Part shown: piece after piece, positions 11,333-22,411 of the stretch
Layout of the letters: every line of letters begins with the position of its first letter
Numbering within the stretch: the stretch's first letter is position 1
Origin: Corylus avellana
Taxonomy: Eukaryota > Streptophyta > Magnoliopsida > Fagales > Betulaceae
Direction of reading: 5' to 3'
DNA: 64,000 nt
Assembly (NCBI RefSeq): GCF_901000735.1
Contig: NC_081546.1
Span: 11,671,629-11,735,628, forward strand
Notes under the pieces: model-generated
Database searches by the model: none
What the model was told of the DNA's origin: nothing
The model's input: only the letters and a program-made list of their open reading frames with translations
Program-made: the position numbers and the translations under genes

Positions 11333-12439
11333 GTTTATATATATATATGTGTGTGTGTGTGTGTGCGCGCGCGCGCCTTGGGAAGGCTAGCAGGCCCATC
11401 GCCCATGCTTTTTTTTTTTTTTTTTTTTATCAAGTTTATATATATAAAAAATATATATTATATATTGCTGACGTGCTAAATTAGCACGTCAATATTTCTT
11501 TTTTTTCTTTTTTAATATCAGGTTCATATATATGTTTCTGGCGTGCTAAAACTAGCACGTCAAAAAAAAAAAAAAAAAAAAATAGCGGGACATTCAACTT
11601 AATTTTCTCTCTTCTTTTCCTCTTTTATTATTTATTCTTTCCCTAGATCTACTTTTCTTATTTAATTCCAAATCTTCTTTCCGTCTCTCTGAATCTCCCT
11701 CTTCTCTCTCAATCTCTCTGCATGGCAGCAGAGCTAGAAGAAAAGCAGATCAAGAAAAAGAAAAACAAAAGAAGAAGAGAAGATCGAAGAAGAGAAGCAA
11801 AAGAATAAGAAGAAGAAAAAAAAAAAAAGGCGAAGAGAAGAAGATCGAAGAAGAGAGATTTTTGATTTGAAGAAGCTTTGATTTGGTTTATTTTGATATG
11901 ATTTGAGAGATTTTTGAATTTTGATTTGAAGAGAAGAAGATCGAAGAAGGAAGAATATATTTTTTGATTTGGGTTTGGGTTTGGGTTTTTGAAAATGGAG
12001 GAAAGAAGAGAGAGAGTGAAAATGGAGGAAAGAAGTGAGAGAGAGAGAGAGAGTGAAAATGGAGGAAGGAAGAGATTAGGGAGAGAGCTAGGGGGAGAAG
12101 AAACACGGTTGTATTCGAAATTAAAAAAATATTTTTAATTGAAAAAAATTGACAAGTCAGTAATTTAAAAATTATTAAAAAATAATAATTTTTCTTTTTT
12201 GAAATTTTTTTTGGATTTTTTTTTTAATTAAAAACATGTAATTACGTGTCAAAATTTGACACGTCAGAAAATTTTTCTGACATGCCAATTTTGACACGTC
12301 AAAAATTTTTCGTTTCTAATACCCATAATTTTAACGCCTGAGACACGTCAAAACCGACCCATCAGGAGGATTTTCTGACATGTCAGACCATTTGACACAT
12401 CACAAAATGTAAGGCAGCAAAATTTTTGTTTTTTGTAGT
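11333..12439. mobile_element. CACTA-like terminus and subterminal repeats, non-autonomous
   Basis: The segment ends at 12439 with TTTTTTGTAGTG, the reverse complement of a CACTACAAAAAA terminus. Inside are palindromic motifs built on GACGTG/CACGTC (for example GCTGACGTGCTAAATTAGCA at 11467 and TTTGACACGTCAG at 12259), as in CACTA subterminal regions. A purine-rich GAAGAAGA tract lies at 11740-12080. No partner CACTAC end was found on the left, so the element is truncated or rearranged there. No coding sequence is supportable. Confidence 0.5.
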
Positions 12440-12690
12440 GTCATATTTCCTTCTTCCAACTACTTCTCATAATTAATGTAAACACCCACAATCTAAATCT
12501 TCCTCTTTGAAGCAAACCCAATGAAAACAAGAACACCCACAAACCAAAAACAGAAAACCCACATAAAAATCCAATCTTTAAAGCAAAAGAGAAGAACACC
12601 CAAAAAAGAAGAGTCACGTTCAGAAAGAACATTGCAGAAACTAGCTAGGGGAATTTGAAGCTTTTACCTTGAATTACGTTGCGTATGGCT
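12440..12690 (+). repeat. direct repeat B, copy 1
   Basis: About 250 bases (A-rich, many CCCACA/AAACCC) that recur at 16396-16686. On the minus strand the segment has an exon-like end with a donor (AATTCAAG/GTAAAAGC), so it may derive from a leader exon of a lost gene. It forms the far end of an apparent tandem duplication with the A blocks. Confidence 0.55.
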
Positions 12691-13642
12691 GCTGTTTTTA
12701 ACTTGCATGTGTTGTTGGCCCAAACAATGGAGAAATTAGCTTCAGTTTCAGTGTTTTATATTTTTTCCTGAGTAGTTTCAGTTTTTGAGTTAAAAGAATG
12801 AAAAAGTTAGAGACATGTATATGGGCTTCTGATTTGCTTCTGATTTATAACTATATGGTGGTGAGTAGTTATGCTTCTGATTTACCTTCTATTGGCTCAA
12901 CTAGTTTTCTTTTTCCATACTCGTATGATGCTTCGGAGGAATTTCTGTCCAAAAAGTAAATAATTCTCCTTGGGAAGTCATTCCCCTTGACCATTTCTTA
13001 ATATGTATGAGAAGTCTAGCCGCAGTCAGCACACAAGTAATTAAATTGAACCAGGATACAACCTCTTCTTTTCCTTGGACCAACCAAAAGTTCAGTCCAT
13101 TATTCGGTAGACCGCCAAACAAGGAAAAACAATATTGTCAGCTAAATAAGGTAAGTTTCCATTTCAGCTTTGACGCGAGTCAAGAACATAACAAGAGTCG
13201 TCAAAAAGTCAACGCATTAACGACGCGTTCTTTACCCAGAAATCCGAAGCACACACGTCAAGATACAGTAACGTAGAAAAACCTATAAACTATTGGGATT
13301 GAAAAAAATGCACTAGATTTTTGCAATTTGAGTGAACCTAGTTGAATAGCAGCAATATATATATAGAAAGCCCGACCATCCGAGAGTTTTCCAATCCATC
13401 TCAAAACTGCTTCGAAATGTACATGTTTATATTGGTTTTCATAGGTTGTCTTTTAAAAGTTTGTTAAAGCACTTGGAGTAGCTTCCTTTAGCTTTTCTTT
13501 AAATTTATGAAATTAGGATAGTTTTGTTTCTCTATTCAAATAAACTAGACAATAGCTTCTCTTATCATTTGCCTATATCATTTAAATATTCATTCAAATC
13601 TATGTTATAAGAATGAGATCTCTAGAGATAAAAAAGATGATC
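12691..13642. other. no gene seen; W-box-like cluster
   Basis: AT-rich intergenic DNA. Between about 13168 and 13262 there are several TTGAC/GTCAA cores, including two within about ten bases in GTCAAAAAGTCAAC. WRKY factors bind such sites, but no transcription unit starts here, and the NLR lies about 3 kb away. Confidence 0.3.
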
Positions 13643-14950
13643 CAACTACTTATACTACCAAACTACTTATAAAACATCAATTAGAAATCTATAATAATCC
13701 AAACACAATAAATCAAAAATCTCATTTCATCTCTGAGATATATTCTCCCACCAGCATAATATGGGTCCATTATAGTTAGAAAGTACAAACTCCAAGTCTC
13801 ATCTTCCAATAGTGCAATAACTAATACAAAGACATACTTAGGGCGGTAAACGAGCCAATACACTCAACAATCTGCTCGGTTAAGGTCGACCCAAACTCGA
13901 GTTTAATATTATACAAACTCACTCGTTACTGTAAAAATCCACTCGATTAGCAAGTGATACATACTCCGCTCATTCGATTGAACTCAACTCATTTAAAGCT
14001 CAACTGGATTGCTAGCACGGCTCGTTAGTCCAACTCATTAGCTCGTTCATATTTCTTTTGTGTGTGTGTATATATTACAAAAAATTAGTTATATAAATTT
14101 AAAAAGTATGTATATTAGTAATAAGTAGTATATGTTATATAGATTATTTAATATTTATATGTGTATGCATGTTATGATCCTTTCTCTCTTTAAAAGATCT
14201 CTACCTACTATTAGTCTTTTTATTTGCAAGAGTTATAGTTTCTTTCCATAGTAATAGCCCTACGTATCTTTATTTGGGTTTTGTCTTTATGTCCTTATTT
14301 TATTCCAATTAATGATTGTTATTTCCATAGTAGGTGTCCAAGACTTATATGGAGTTGTAAGGTATTGCCTTATATGGCACCTCACGTTCCTTGTCCAAGT
14401 CAGAGTAGGGTTATGAGTCCTAACCCTAAGTGTCGAATGTAACATCTATTTAAGCATAGTTTTGCAATAAAGTTAGGAAGAGAATATTTTAGCAAAATCG
14501 ACACTTTATGTTGTGAGGTTTGGGGTCTCTCTAACGATCTCAATTTATTTTCTATGTTGTGAGGTTTGGGGTCTCTTTAACGATCTCAATTTAATTTCTG
14601 CAAACATAGGTAGGAATTGTAGGAAACGTAGGACTCATCCTGTTTTCCTACCTACCCAAGGTCGAGTTACGAGGTCCCTTACTCAAGCTCGTAACAATGC
14701 ATTAGTTAATATACTATAGGTTACTCAATATTTCTATGTATATTACTTATATTATTATATATGTAAACTAAAAAATATATACTATTATATGTGTGTTATA
14801 TATTAGTATTAACATACTAGTTAGTTAATTAATAAACTACCATATTAACTAAGTTAATATATATTAAGTTACTAACTAAGTATAATTAAGTATAGGTTAC
14901 TATGATAAATAAATTATAGGCTACTTAATGTGTGTGTGTATATATATATA
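13643..14950 (+). repeat. hAT-like AT-rich repeat, copy 2 (interrupted by a solo LTR)
   Basis: Same sequence as 10563-11332 with scattered differences, an offset of about 3.08 kb, and a 527-base solo LTR inserted at 14170. With repeat B it suggests that the whole segment was once duplicated in tandem and the copies then gained different insertions. Confidence 0.65.
14170..14696 (+). mobile_element. solo LTR, copia-type, with 5-bp TSD ATGCA
   Basis: Starts TGTTATGATCC and ends CTCGTAACA (TGTTA...TAACA inverted ends). ATGCA lies on both sides (14165-14169 and 14697-14701). The uninserted sister repeat at 10563-11332 reads straight across the site, which proves insertion. The LTR contains a TATTTAA box and an AATAAA signal near 14450-14475, and a 60-base internal direct repeat (GTTGTGAGGTTTGGGGTCTC twice). 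There is no internal region, so it is a solo LTR. Assignment to copia rests only on the TGTTA...TAACA style and size. Confidence 0.85.
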
Positions 14951-16395
14951 TATACTTGTGTGTGTGTATATATATATACTAACTTAGTATATATATTAAG
15001 TTAACTATTTTTTTTAAAAAAAAATGTAAATTAAAATATTAGTTAATATGAAATATAGTTAAGAAGAGATTCGACGATGGTCACAAGCTTTATGGCAAAG
15101 CAACATTTGTAGTGATTTGATTTACGAATTATGATGTCATGCTGTTCATTTGGTCATTGAAAAAATAAGAATAAAAAAAATTGTAGTTGAAAAAAAAAAA
15201 AAAATTGTAAGAAAGGACACACTATTTGTTATTATTAGGTGTAGAAGAAGTCATGTTCAGTAATTAATTAGGAGAAGGGGGAAAGAAGTGACACGGGTGT
15301 GAGACAAGAGATAAAATATTCAAAAATATATATTGGTCTAGTCAGAAAGTTGCATGTTGCAGTCATTTATTACGTGTCCAAATTTTGTTTATTTAGCCTG
15401 TTCTAATTATTCTTGTTGAGCATCTTAACTATCAAAATTTTTTTTGTAAAGAACAAAGAAAAAAGAAAAGAAAATAAATAAATAAATAAATAAATAAAAA
15501 ATAACAGCCTTTTAATCATATTTTAATTTGGATTTCGTTTCTCGTGCATTTCAATGTCATTCCAAGAAAAAAAGCCTTTTGAGTTTTGATCATGTCTCTT
15601 TTACTTTTTTTTTTTTTTGTAAGTCTCTTTTACTTTTTTGAAGTTCCCTTTTCAACTCTTCTGTCAACTTTCCTATTTTCTTCACCCTTCTTCTTCCATT
15701 GTCATAAGCCTACAACTATATTCTCCACCTCCACCTCCATAAGACTGAAATGGCTTGAACTCGATCGGATCGTTTAAACGTCAATTAAAATGAGCTTCTT
15801 TGAGAATGTTGAAACAGCTCAAACTCGAATCGTTTAAAGGTCAATTAAAACGAGCTTGTCTGAAAATGTCAAAACTCGACAAGACAAGAGTACTAGTAGT
15901 AGACGCCTTCTATGCTATTCACTTCTTTATGCTTAAAAAAAAAAATTTAGAAAAACCACAAAAACATATTCACATCAGATTTCTTATATTTAACTAAAGG
16001 TTGCTACAGTATTTTCAAATGCGTATGAAATCAAAAATGATTTCTTATACATTATTTTATTATAAATATTTTTCTTTTTTCTCTTTCCTTTCATCTTTTT
16101 GTTTTTAATTAAAGATAATATTGAAATTTTGTGAAAAATAAGCAAGAGTAGGTGAAGATCTTATATTTTGTAAAAAAAAATATATATTTTAATTATATGA
16201 GAAAAGATAAGAAAAGCTATTGTGAAATACATGTTTATAAAAAAGAAAAAATAGTTTTGTGATCTAAACTTCTAAAATTTAAAGAAAATCAAAGAGAAAC
16301 TTGTGCAAATGTTCTTATTGAACTTTCTACTTCTAACTAAATTCCAACAATAAGCGAGTGAACGGAGTATCTTAACTTGAAGTACCTCACATGCA
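14951..16395. other. AT-rich DNA, no gene seen
   Basis: TA-rich and poly-A/poly-T tracts, with a short AAAT run near 15477. Two similar segments near 15745 and 15815 share AACTCGA...TCGTTTAAA..GTCAATTAAAA and look like hAT subterminal debris. Confidence 0.4.
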
Positions 16396-16686
16396 CATAT
16401 TTCCTTCATCCAACTACTTCTCATATATTAAACCCAAACACCCACAATCTAAATCTTCCCCTACGAATTAGCAAACCCAATGAAAACAAGAACACCCACA
16501 AACCAAAAACAGAAAACCCACATAAAAATCCAATCTTTAAAGCAAAACAAAAAAAATACCCAAAAGGAAGAGTCATGTTCAACACCAAAAATAAAAAAAT
16601 AAAAAAAAAAATCTATGCTCACAAAGAATATTGCAGAAATTAGGAGAATTTGAAGCTTTTACCTTGAATTACGTTGGGTATGGGCC
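16396..16686 (+). repeat. direct repeat B, copy 2
   Basis: Second copy of 12440-12690. Similarity stops abruptly at about 16687, where a hAT-like end (CAGGGCTGTAAACGAGCC) begins, so this copy was cut by that element. Confidence 0.55.
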
Positions 16687-16687
16687 C

Positions 16688-17080
16688 AGGGCTGTAAACG
16701 AGCCGAGATCGGACGAGTTGGAGGTGTTCAAGATCAGTTCGTATGTACTGTTCACAAGCTCGAACTCGTGACAAACCATAAATGGTGGACTTGGCTCGAC
16801 TCGCCAAGAAAAAAATCTTGTGCGAGATCGAGATCATCTTCTAGGTGAGCTGAGCGTCTTATTGAGCACTCGGCTCGGCTCACCAACTTCTCACCTTTCC
16901 TGAGCCACTCCGTAGGCAAAGCCCCAAAATCGCCACCTTCTTAGAAAGAAGGGGAAGAAGAAAAGAAAGGGCTACGTGTATTAGTAGTTTTACTCCAAAA
17001 GCAAGGGCTTGTTCCCTTTTTTTTTTATTTCTTTTGCTAAGGCTAAGGGGATTAGATATCCCCATATAGCCAATCAAAGC
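16688..17080 (+). mobile_element. hAT-like left terminus
   Basis: Begins CAGGGCTGTAAACGAGCC and continues with many CGAG/GCTCG motifs to about 16890, the usual layout of plant hAT ends. Its partner end is not certain: the nearest candidate at 18546 lacks a matching 8-base target duplication. Confidence 0.5.
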
Positions 17081-17819
17081 CACACACGTGGTAGTATGTA
17101 GATTTCTTTTTAATTCAAACCTCTCACTTTTTAAACTACACTACTGCCCCCACCTTATTTTATTTCCATCATTTGTTAATTAATATTTAACCCCTTATTT
17201 AATTTAACTACAATTTACTATTACAAATAATTATTTATGACACTAATACTTATTATTACTATTTTATTATTCTATTCAAGATTAATTCCTGAATATCCCT
17301 TTAATTTAATTAATTCAAATTATTTTGGAGATATTCAACTTGAAAATTAAGTGGGAACTCTAGAAGAAACAACTGCAAGAATAATCTTACAATTTGTCAA
17401 TGACAAGTAGTAACATAATCTTGCAAAGCATTTAATACTATAAATTATAGTGATAATACATTAATACTTAAATATTATGAAACTTACACCATAAATCTTT
17501 AACTATGCTTACTAAGTTACTTAACTAGTAATTATATGTTCATATGGCAAAATATTAGACCATATGATAATTAATGTGACTAAATTCCAATGATAATTCA
17601 TATGATATAAAATCTAAATTACAATGATAATACTTAATTTGTGATTGTAACAAACATTGTTTTTTTTTTATAAACATTGTAATCTTCTTTCATCAAAAAA
17701 TAGATATCTAGAGCATAACACTCCAAACATAACAAGAGCATATAGCTCTAAACAAACACATTGTTGATTATAATATTAATCACTTAATTTTTGATATATA
17801 TGATCATATGATCTAACAC
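17081..17819. other. AT-rich DNA, no gene seen
   Basis: Very AT-rich sequence without open frames or recognisable motifs. It is probably the interior of a hAT-like element. Confidence 0.4.
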
Positions 17820-18546
17820 TTAACTTAATTAATAGTAATACTAAGTTAGTATATATTAACTAACAAGCAAGTATATATATATAATACTCATACAAATATT
17901 AAGTAACATATAATTTTTTTGTTTGTCAAAATAACCTATAGTTAATTATACTAAGTTAGTAATTTAATATATATTAACTTAGTTAATATGTTAGTTTAAT
18001 AATTAACTAGTTACTAGTTAGTATGTTAATACTAATATATAACACACATGTATAATAAAATAAGTAATATACATAGAAGAATTGAGTAACATGTACTTAA
18101 TTATATTTACTTAATATATATATATATATATTAATTAACTAGATAATATGTTAATTTATGAACTAACTAGTTAGTATGTCAACTAATACGTACACATGAA
18201 TATTAAATAATTCATATAACATATATTATTTAATTACTAATATACATATTTAAATATATATGTATAACTATTTTTTTGTAATATATTTTGTATATATATA
18301 TATATACAAGATATATGATTGAACTAACGAGTCATGCTAACGAGCCGGTTCGAGTCTTAAACGAGTTGACCTCACGAGTTCCCGTCGAGTTTGATCGAGC
18401 GAGCCGGGTAAGTATCACTAACTAATCGAGCGGGTTACAACAATAACGAGCTAGCTTGTACAGTGTCGAGCTTGAGTTCGGGTCAAGCTTAACTGAGCGG
18501 GTATCGAGCGAGCTGTCAAGTTATATTAGCTCGTTTACACCTCTAA
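17820..18546 (-). repeat. inverted relative of the 10563 / 13643 repeat, ending in a hAT-like terminus
   Basis: Read on the minus strand, this segment starts TAGAGGTGTAAACGAGC, runs through CGAGC-rich sequence and then a TA-rich stretch that matches copies 1 and 2, though more diverged. The terminus cuts into the receptor exon that follows. Confidence 0.55.
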
Positions 18547-18694
18547 GTATTTGGAAGTGACAGAATCCCTCAGCTGCAGCAAATCATCTCTTTCATCTGG
18601 ATGGTACTGCTGAACCTCAATGGATATAGTGATGCTGGGCAACTGAATCAATGAAATTATAGATACTAGAATTATGTGTAGAGCCAAATTCATG
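18547..18694 (-). pseudogene. truncated first exon of an LRR receptor-like kinase
   Basis: From the ATG at 18694 about 50 codons are open. The first 25 form a hydrophobic signal peptide (LALHIILVSIISLI). A stretch reading YHPDERDDLLQLRDSV follows, like the N-terminal cap that precedes the first leucine-rich repeat in many plant receptor kinases. The frame runs straight into a hAT-like end at 18546 and has no repeats or kinase domain. It is therefore a fragment. The receptor subfamily is an inference from one short match. Confidence 0.4.
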
Positions 18695-18775
18695 TTGATA
18701 GATGGAGTAAAGAAACAAGGCACTGGGTTTCTAGGATGAAAATTGCAGTGCATAAAGTCATATGTTGTCTCTATT

Positions 18776-18778
<3 letters not shown>

Positions 18779-18828
<50 letters not shown>
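18779..18828. repeat. TA microsatellite
   Basis: About 25 uninterrupted TA units. Directly after it, 18829-18938 holds two imperfect copies of a 50-base unit starting GAGAGTGCTTAGAATTG. Confidence 0.95.
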
Positions 18829-18831
<3 letters not shown>

Positions 18832-18941
18832 CCAAGTTTTGACACAGAGAGTGCTTAGAATTGTGACACATGTCTATGTTTTTTAATATCTGAGAGTGCT
18901 TAGAATTGCGACACGTGTCCATGTTTTTAATATCTCAACCT

Positions 18942-19620
18942 CACTACAAGAATTTAGGTCTTTAGGGGCGACTCTAAGTCGACCCTAAAAGTCCTAAAGT
19001 GGACGCTGTTGCCAACAGCGTCGACTTTTGGACCCTAAAGGTGTCGACGCTAATAGTCCAACCCTAATGCTCATACGTGTGATCATCAGCGTCCACTTCA
19101 AGTTGACCCTAATGATAACTTTTAGCGTCCACTTTATCGACCCTAAAAGTCACATTTTTTGACCCTAAAAGTGATGTAAAAGAAAGTCATAGTCGACGCT
19201 AATGGTTAACCATTAGCGTCGACTTAAAGTGGACGCTAATAGTTAACTATTAGCGTCCACAAAGTGGACCCTAATGGTCCTAAAAAAATTAAAAATAAAT
19301 AAATAAATAACTATCAGCGTCCAAATCAAAGTCGACGTTGATAGCTAACCATTAGCGTCCATAAAGTGGACCCTAATGGTCCTAAAAAATAAAAATAAAA
19401 AATTATCTATCAGCGTCCACTTAGGGTCGACCCTAATGATAACTTTTAGCGTCCACTTTATGGACCCTAAAAGTCACAATTTTTTGACCCTAGACGTGAT
19501 GTAAAAGGAAGGCATAGTCGATGCTAATGGTTAACCATTAGCGTCGACTTAAAGTGGACGCTAATAGTTAACCATTAGGGTCCACTTTGTGGACGCTAAT
19601 GGTCCTAAAAAATTTTTTTA
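18942..19620 (+). repeat. CACTA left subterminal repeats
   Basis: Many short copies in both orientations of GTCGACCCTAA, TTAGCGTCCAC and GTGGACGCTAAT, often arranged as hairpins (for example AGCGTCCACAAAGTGGACCC). In En/Spm such repeats bind the TnpA protein; binding here is inferred. Confidence 0.8.
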
Positions 19621-19629
19621 AAAAATAAT

Positions 19630-19845
19630 ATGTGATCGATCGCACACGATTGTGTGATCGATCGCAGTACCAGAAGGTGTTCGAGATTTTGCGATCGATC
19701 GCACAATCGTGTGCAATCGATCGCAATACCAGAAGGTGTTCGAGATTTTACGATCGATCGCACAATTGTGTGCGATCGATCGCAGTACCAGAAGGTGTTT
19801 GAGATGTTGCGATCGATCGCACAATCGTGTGCGATCGATCGCAGA
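19630..19845. repeat. GATCGATC palindrome array 1 (eight sites)
   Basis: Eight copies of TGCGATCGATCGCA or one-base variants, separated alternately by an ACGATTGTG-type spacer and a CAGTACCAGAAGGTGTTCGA-type spacer, with a period near 60 bases. Two further arrays with other spacers lie at 35118-35334 and 39591-39747, also inside the CACTA span. Confidence 0.9.
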
Positions 19846-19859
19846 CCCAGACCCAGGGA

Positions 19860-20124
19860 ACCAAATTACTTACATATGCAAACCAGTTTCATTTCTGAAT
19901 TTAAGATCAAATTTCATACACATTTATTAACTTTAGTTATCAAGAATCTCACCATAACTAACTACTGAAACTAGAAGAAATTATTAACTGAATGACAAAC
20001 CCGCTCCAAACTATCTAATAACTGGGATGCAAAAGAAACTATTTTCTGCCAAGAGGTTTAGTAGATTCAATCCTCCAACTTGCAATTAATAGGAGTAAAT
20101 GAGCACTATGACCCTCATTCAAAT
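19860..20124. other. CACTA interior, no gene seen
   Basis: AT-rich sequence between palindrome array 1 and the duplicated gene-fragment block. No exon could be supported. Confidence 0.4.
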
Positions 20125-20450
20125 CTATAAGAATGCATTCAAGACAAAGCAGTGACAAGTATTAAGAAAAAAACAAAAGAAATATTAAACCAGGTCATAC
20201 CCTGATCATTAGTTCATGCAAATCAATTACATTAAAATAAAGCGCAATAGATTATACAAGAAAGGTGAAAATAGTGCTTAATTTTAAAAATTAGCTTGCA
20301 TGAAAAGAAGAATATTCACTGCTTATGCAAGGAAAGGAAAAGGTAGTCACATACAGAACTGTTGGTATAATTGCCATAATACTCCTAAATTACAGAAAAC
20401 TTTGTTTTTTACGGATTCTAGTTATAAATCAATCTAATAGTAATGGACGT

Positions 20451-20891
20451 TACCAACCCAGTTTGTAATGTAGAGAGCCTCCACCATCTCAACTGATCCG
20501 TTATGTACTACAGCAGCCACCTAGATATGCACAGAAGTCAATAATAGAAAAGAGACCAAAAACAAAACTGGAGCACGTTATAAATTGTCTCATTAGAATA
20601 GAAAATTTTATTGTAAACAGTATTACAGGGAGAAAGCATGAAAAATGTTTGCATATGTATGCATAACCAAATTAGATATGAAGTTACACCACAAAAATTA
20701 GAAGCTGCTTATATAATGAAAGACAACCAATTATGGCTAATTAAGTAAATCCCAAAAGAGTAAATAAAACACAACGTCAAATAAAGGCATACCTTCTTCC
20801 AGTCTTTTCCATATTTCCGATAGGCTTCATAAAAATGCTCAAGCTCCTCCTTGCTCCATTGAGGTCCTAACTTATCAGAATATTTCCTTTT
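20451..20891 (-). pseudogene. ALWAYS EARLY (LIN-9/Mip130-type) SANT exons, fragment copy 1
   Basis: Two exons on the minus strand encode the SANT/Myb part of the plant ALWAYS EARLY proteins, DREAM/MuvB-type chromatin regulators. The first (20793-20891, acceptor and GTATGCC donor intact) gives [18 protein letters not shown] followed by [15 protein letters not shown]. The second (20451-20520) gives VAAVVHNGSVEMVEALY. The family has R where the second exon here has G, in the motif RNRSVEMVEALY. The rest of the gene is absent. The exons lie downstream of a kinesin exon in the same orientation, so this is a captured fragment rather than a working gene. Confidence 0.8.
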
Positions 20892-21585
20892 CTGTGCATA
20901 AAATACAGCAGCCAAAATATTTTTTAAAAAAAAATATCCACACTTTGAAGCTTTAAAGTCAACTCAACTAAGCCTTAATCTCTGTATACTAGGTTGGTTT
21001 ATGGACCTCAATAACAAATTATGTTTGCCCACATAAATACATTCCCATGCAAACAAGAGGCTCAATTGATGATCCTATATATTTTGTTGTTCTATCCTAT
21101 CTGAAATTATCCTTTCTATTGCCACAAAGATTGACTGTGTCCAATACAAGCTAGAGGCAATCATTTTGAAGATCCTATCAGATACTTCAAAATTTCATAA
21201 AAGGCCCACACTACATTCTACCCTCCATAAAAACTGACCAACAAAGGTTTATTAAACTTGGTTAACAAGTGTAACCAAACCAAGACATAGAGAGTCAAAG
21301 CACAACAAAGAAGAATAATGGTTACAAATAAATGAACAAATAACGAGTCAGATAGGTATTAATTAAGTTATAGGAAAAGTAGAGGAAAAAAAAACTTGTT
21401 TAGAATCCAAGAGAACATGTTTATTGATTTGGAATGTGCATCAATTCCTAGTCCTAAGTTGAATGTCAAAGCATATTTGATCACCTAATCCATATTGAAA
21501 AAGGATCTCTCTGCCCAAATTGTTTCCTTCTACTGAAAAATAATGAAAGAAAAATGATTGTTTTGGATAACCAAAGCTAACATAC

Positions 21586-21664
21586 CAGCTCAAATTGGCT
21601 TGAAATGCAATGCTCAAACTCCTCCACAACCTTACTTAGCACAGATTCAACCAGATTTCCCTTC
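21586..21664 (-). pseudogene. KIN-14 kinesin exon fragment, copy 1
   Basis: A 79-base exon with intact splice signals encodes NLVESVLSKVVEEFEHCIS, matching the segment between the calponin-homology domain and the motor in plant KIN-14 kinesins. It is the partner of 27160-27238. The upstream KIN-14 exons of this copy would fall in or beyond the gap at 21796. Confidence 0.7.
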
Positions 21665-21795
21665 CTGAAATTTAACAAATTTATTTTGAATTACTATACA
21701 AATTTCTATCCGTAAACCATATATGTTCTATCCTCAACATCTGATGTATGTGAAAAATGGGCTAAAAGTAACAGAAATTTCTATTTTAATGAAAA

Positions 21796-21895
21796 NNNNN
21801 NNNNNNNNNNNNNNNNNNNNNNNNNNNNNNNNNNNNNNNNNNNNNNNNNNNNNNNNNNNNNNNNNNNNNNNNNNNNNNNNNNNNNNNNNNNNNNN
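21796..21895. other. assembly gap (100 N)
   Basis: Exactly 100 N, the default size for a gap of unknown length. It separates duplicated block copy 1 from the contig that holds the aquaporin gene. Confidence 0.99.
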
Positions 21896-22094
21896 ATGAA
21901 TCCGGGGGTATAATAGATAGGATTGAATACACCAAATAATCTTCTCATGTATAACTATAATCCGTATCCAGTCCAGGACAAAGTTAAGCTTGTGTCCAAA
22001 CGCATCCGTTTGGATGTGGGGAATACTTTCAAAGCAAGAAATAGATAAAGACTGTACCTTCCAGCTGGAATTGGAATCAATTGTTAATACATCT

Positions 22095-22193
22095 ACGTGT
22101 CAACCTCGGCGCACGCCGTGCCGCCATGTGTCCTTCCAACCCCATCCCCCATTTGGCCGATTTATTCAGTAACTTCCACCTTTCAGCCATGCA
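22095..22193 (+). promoter_or_regulatory. ABRE-like and RY motifs upstream of TIP3
   Basis: ACGTGTC at 22095-22101 is an ABA-response-like core. CATGCA at 22188-22193, 219 bases before the start codon, is the RY element read by the seed regulators ABI3/FUS3. TIP3 aquaporins are known to be expressed in maturing seeds under ABI3, so the pair fits the family. Function here is inferred. Confidence 0.45.
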
Positions 22194-22411
22194 AACACTC
22201 TCACCCACTCTGCTTTCCTCATATCATCTCCTCCTTCTCTCCACCATTTTCATTCCGCCAGCGCAGGGATAATCATCATCGGCGGGATTTTGCTACGAAA
22301 GTAGTGTGGTTGTTCGAAAAAAGGCTTCAAAAACTGCCAAAAAAAAAAAGAAAAAAAAAAAAAAAGAAGAAGAAGAAGAAAAGAAGAAGTATTTATTTGT
22401 TTCTTGCCATC

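Larger units (their letters stand above)
20125..21795. repeat. duplicated block, copy 1 (ends at the gap)
   Basis: This block matches 25701-27368 almost throughout, with a few differences per hundred bases. It ends exactly at the first N of the 21796 gap, whereas its partner begins exactly after the last N of the 25700 gap. Such geometry is typical of two overlapping contigs or haplotypes that were not merged. Confidence 0.9.

Noticed and set aside
16688..18546. A single hAT element bounded by CAGGGCTGTAAACG and its inverted counterpart
   Set aside because: The ends are similar, but the flanking eight bases do not match and the two flanks belong to unrelated sequence (repeat B and a receptor exon). 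Pairing is not supported, so they are listed separately.
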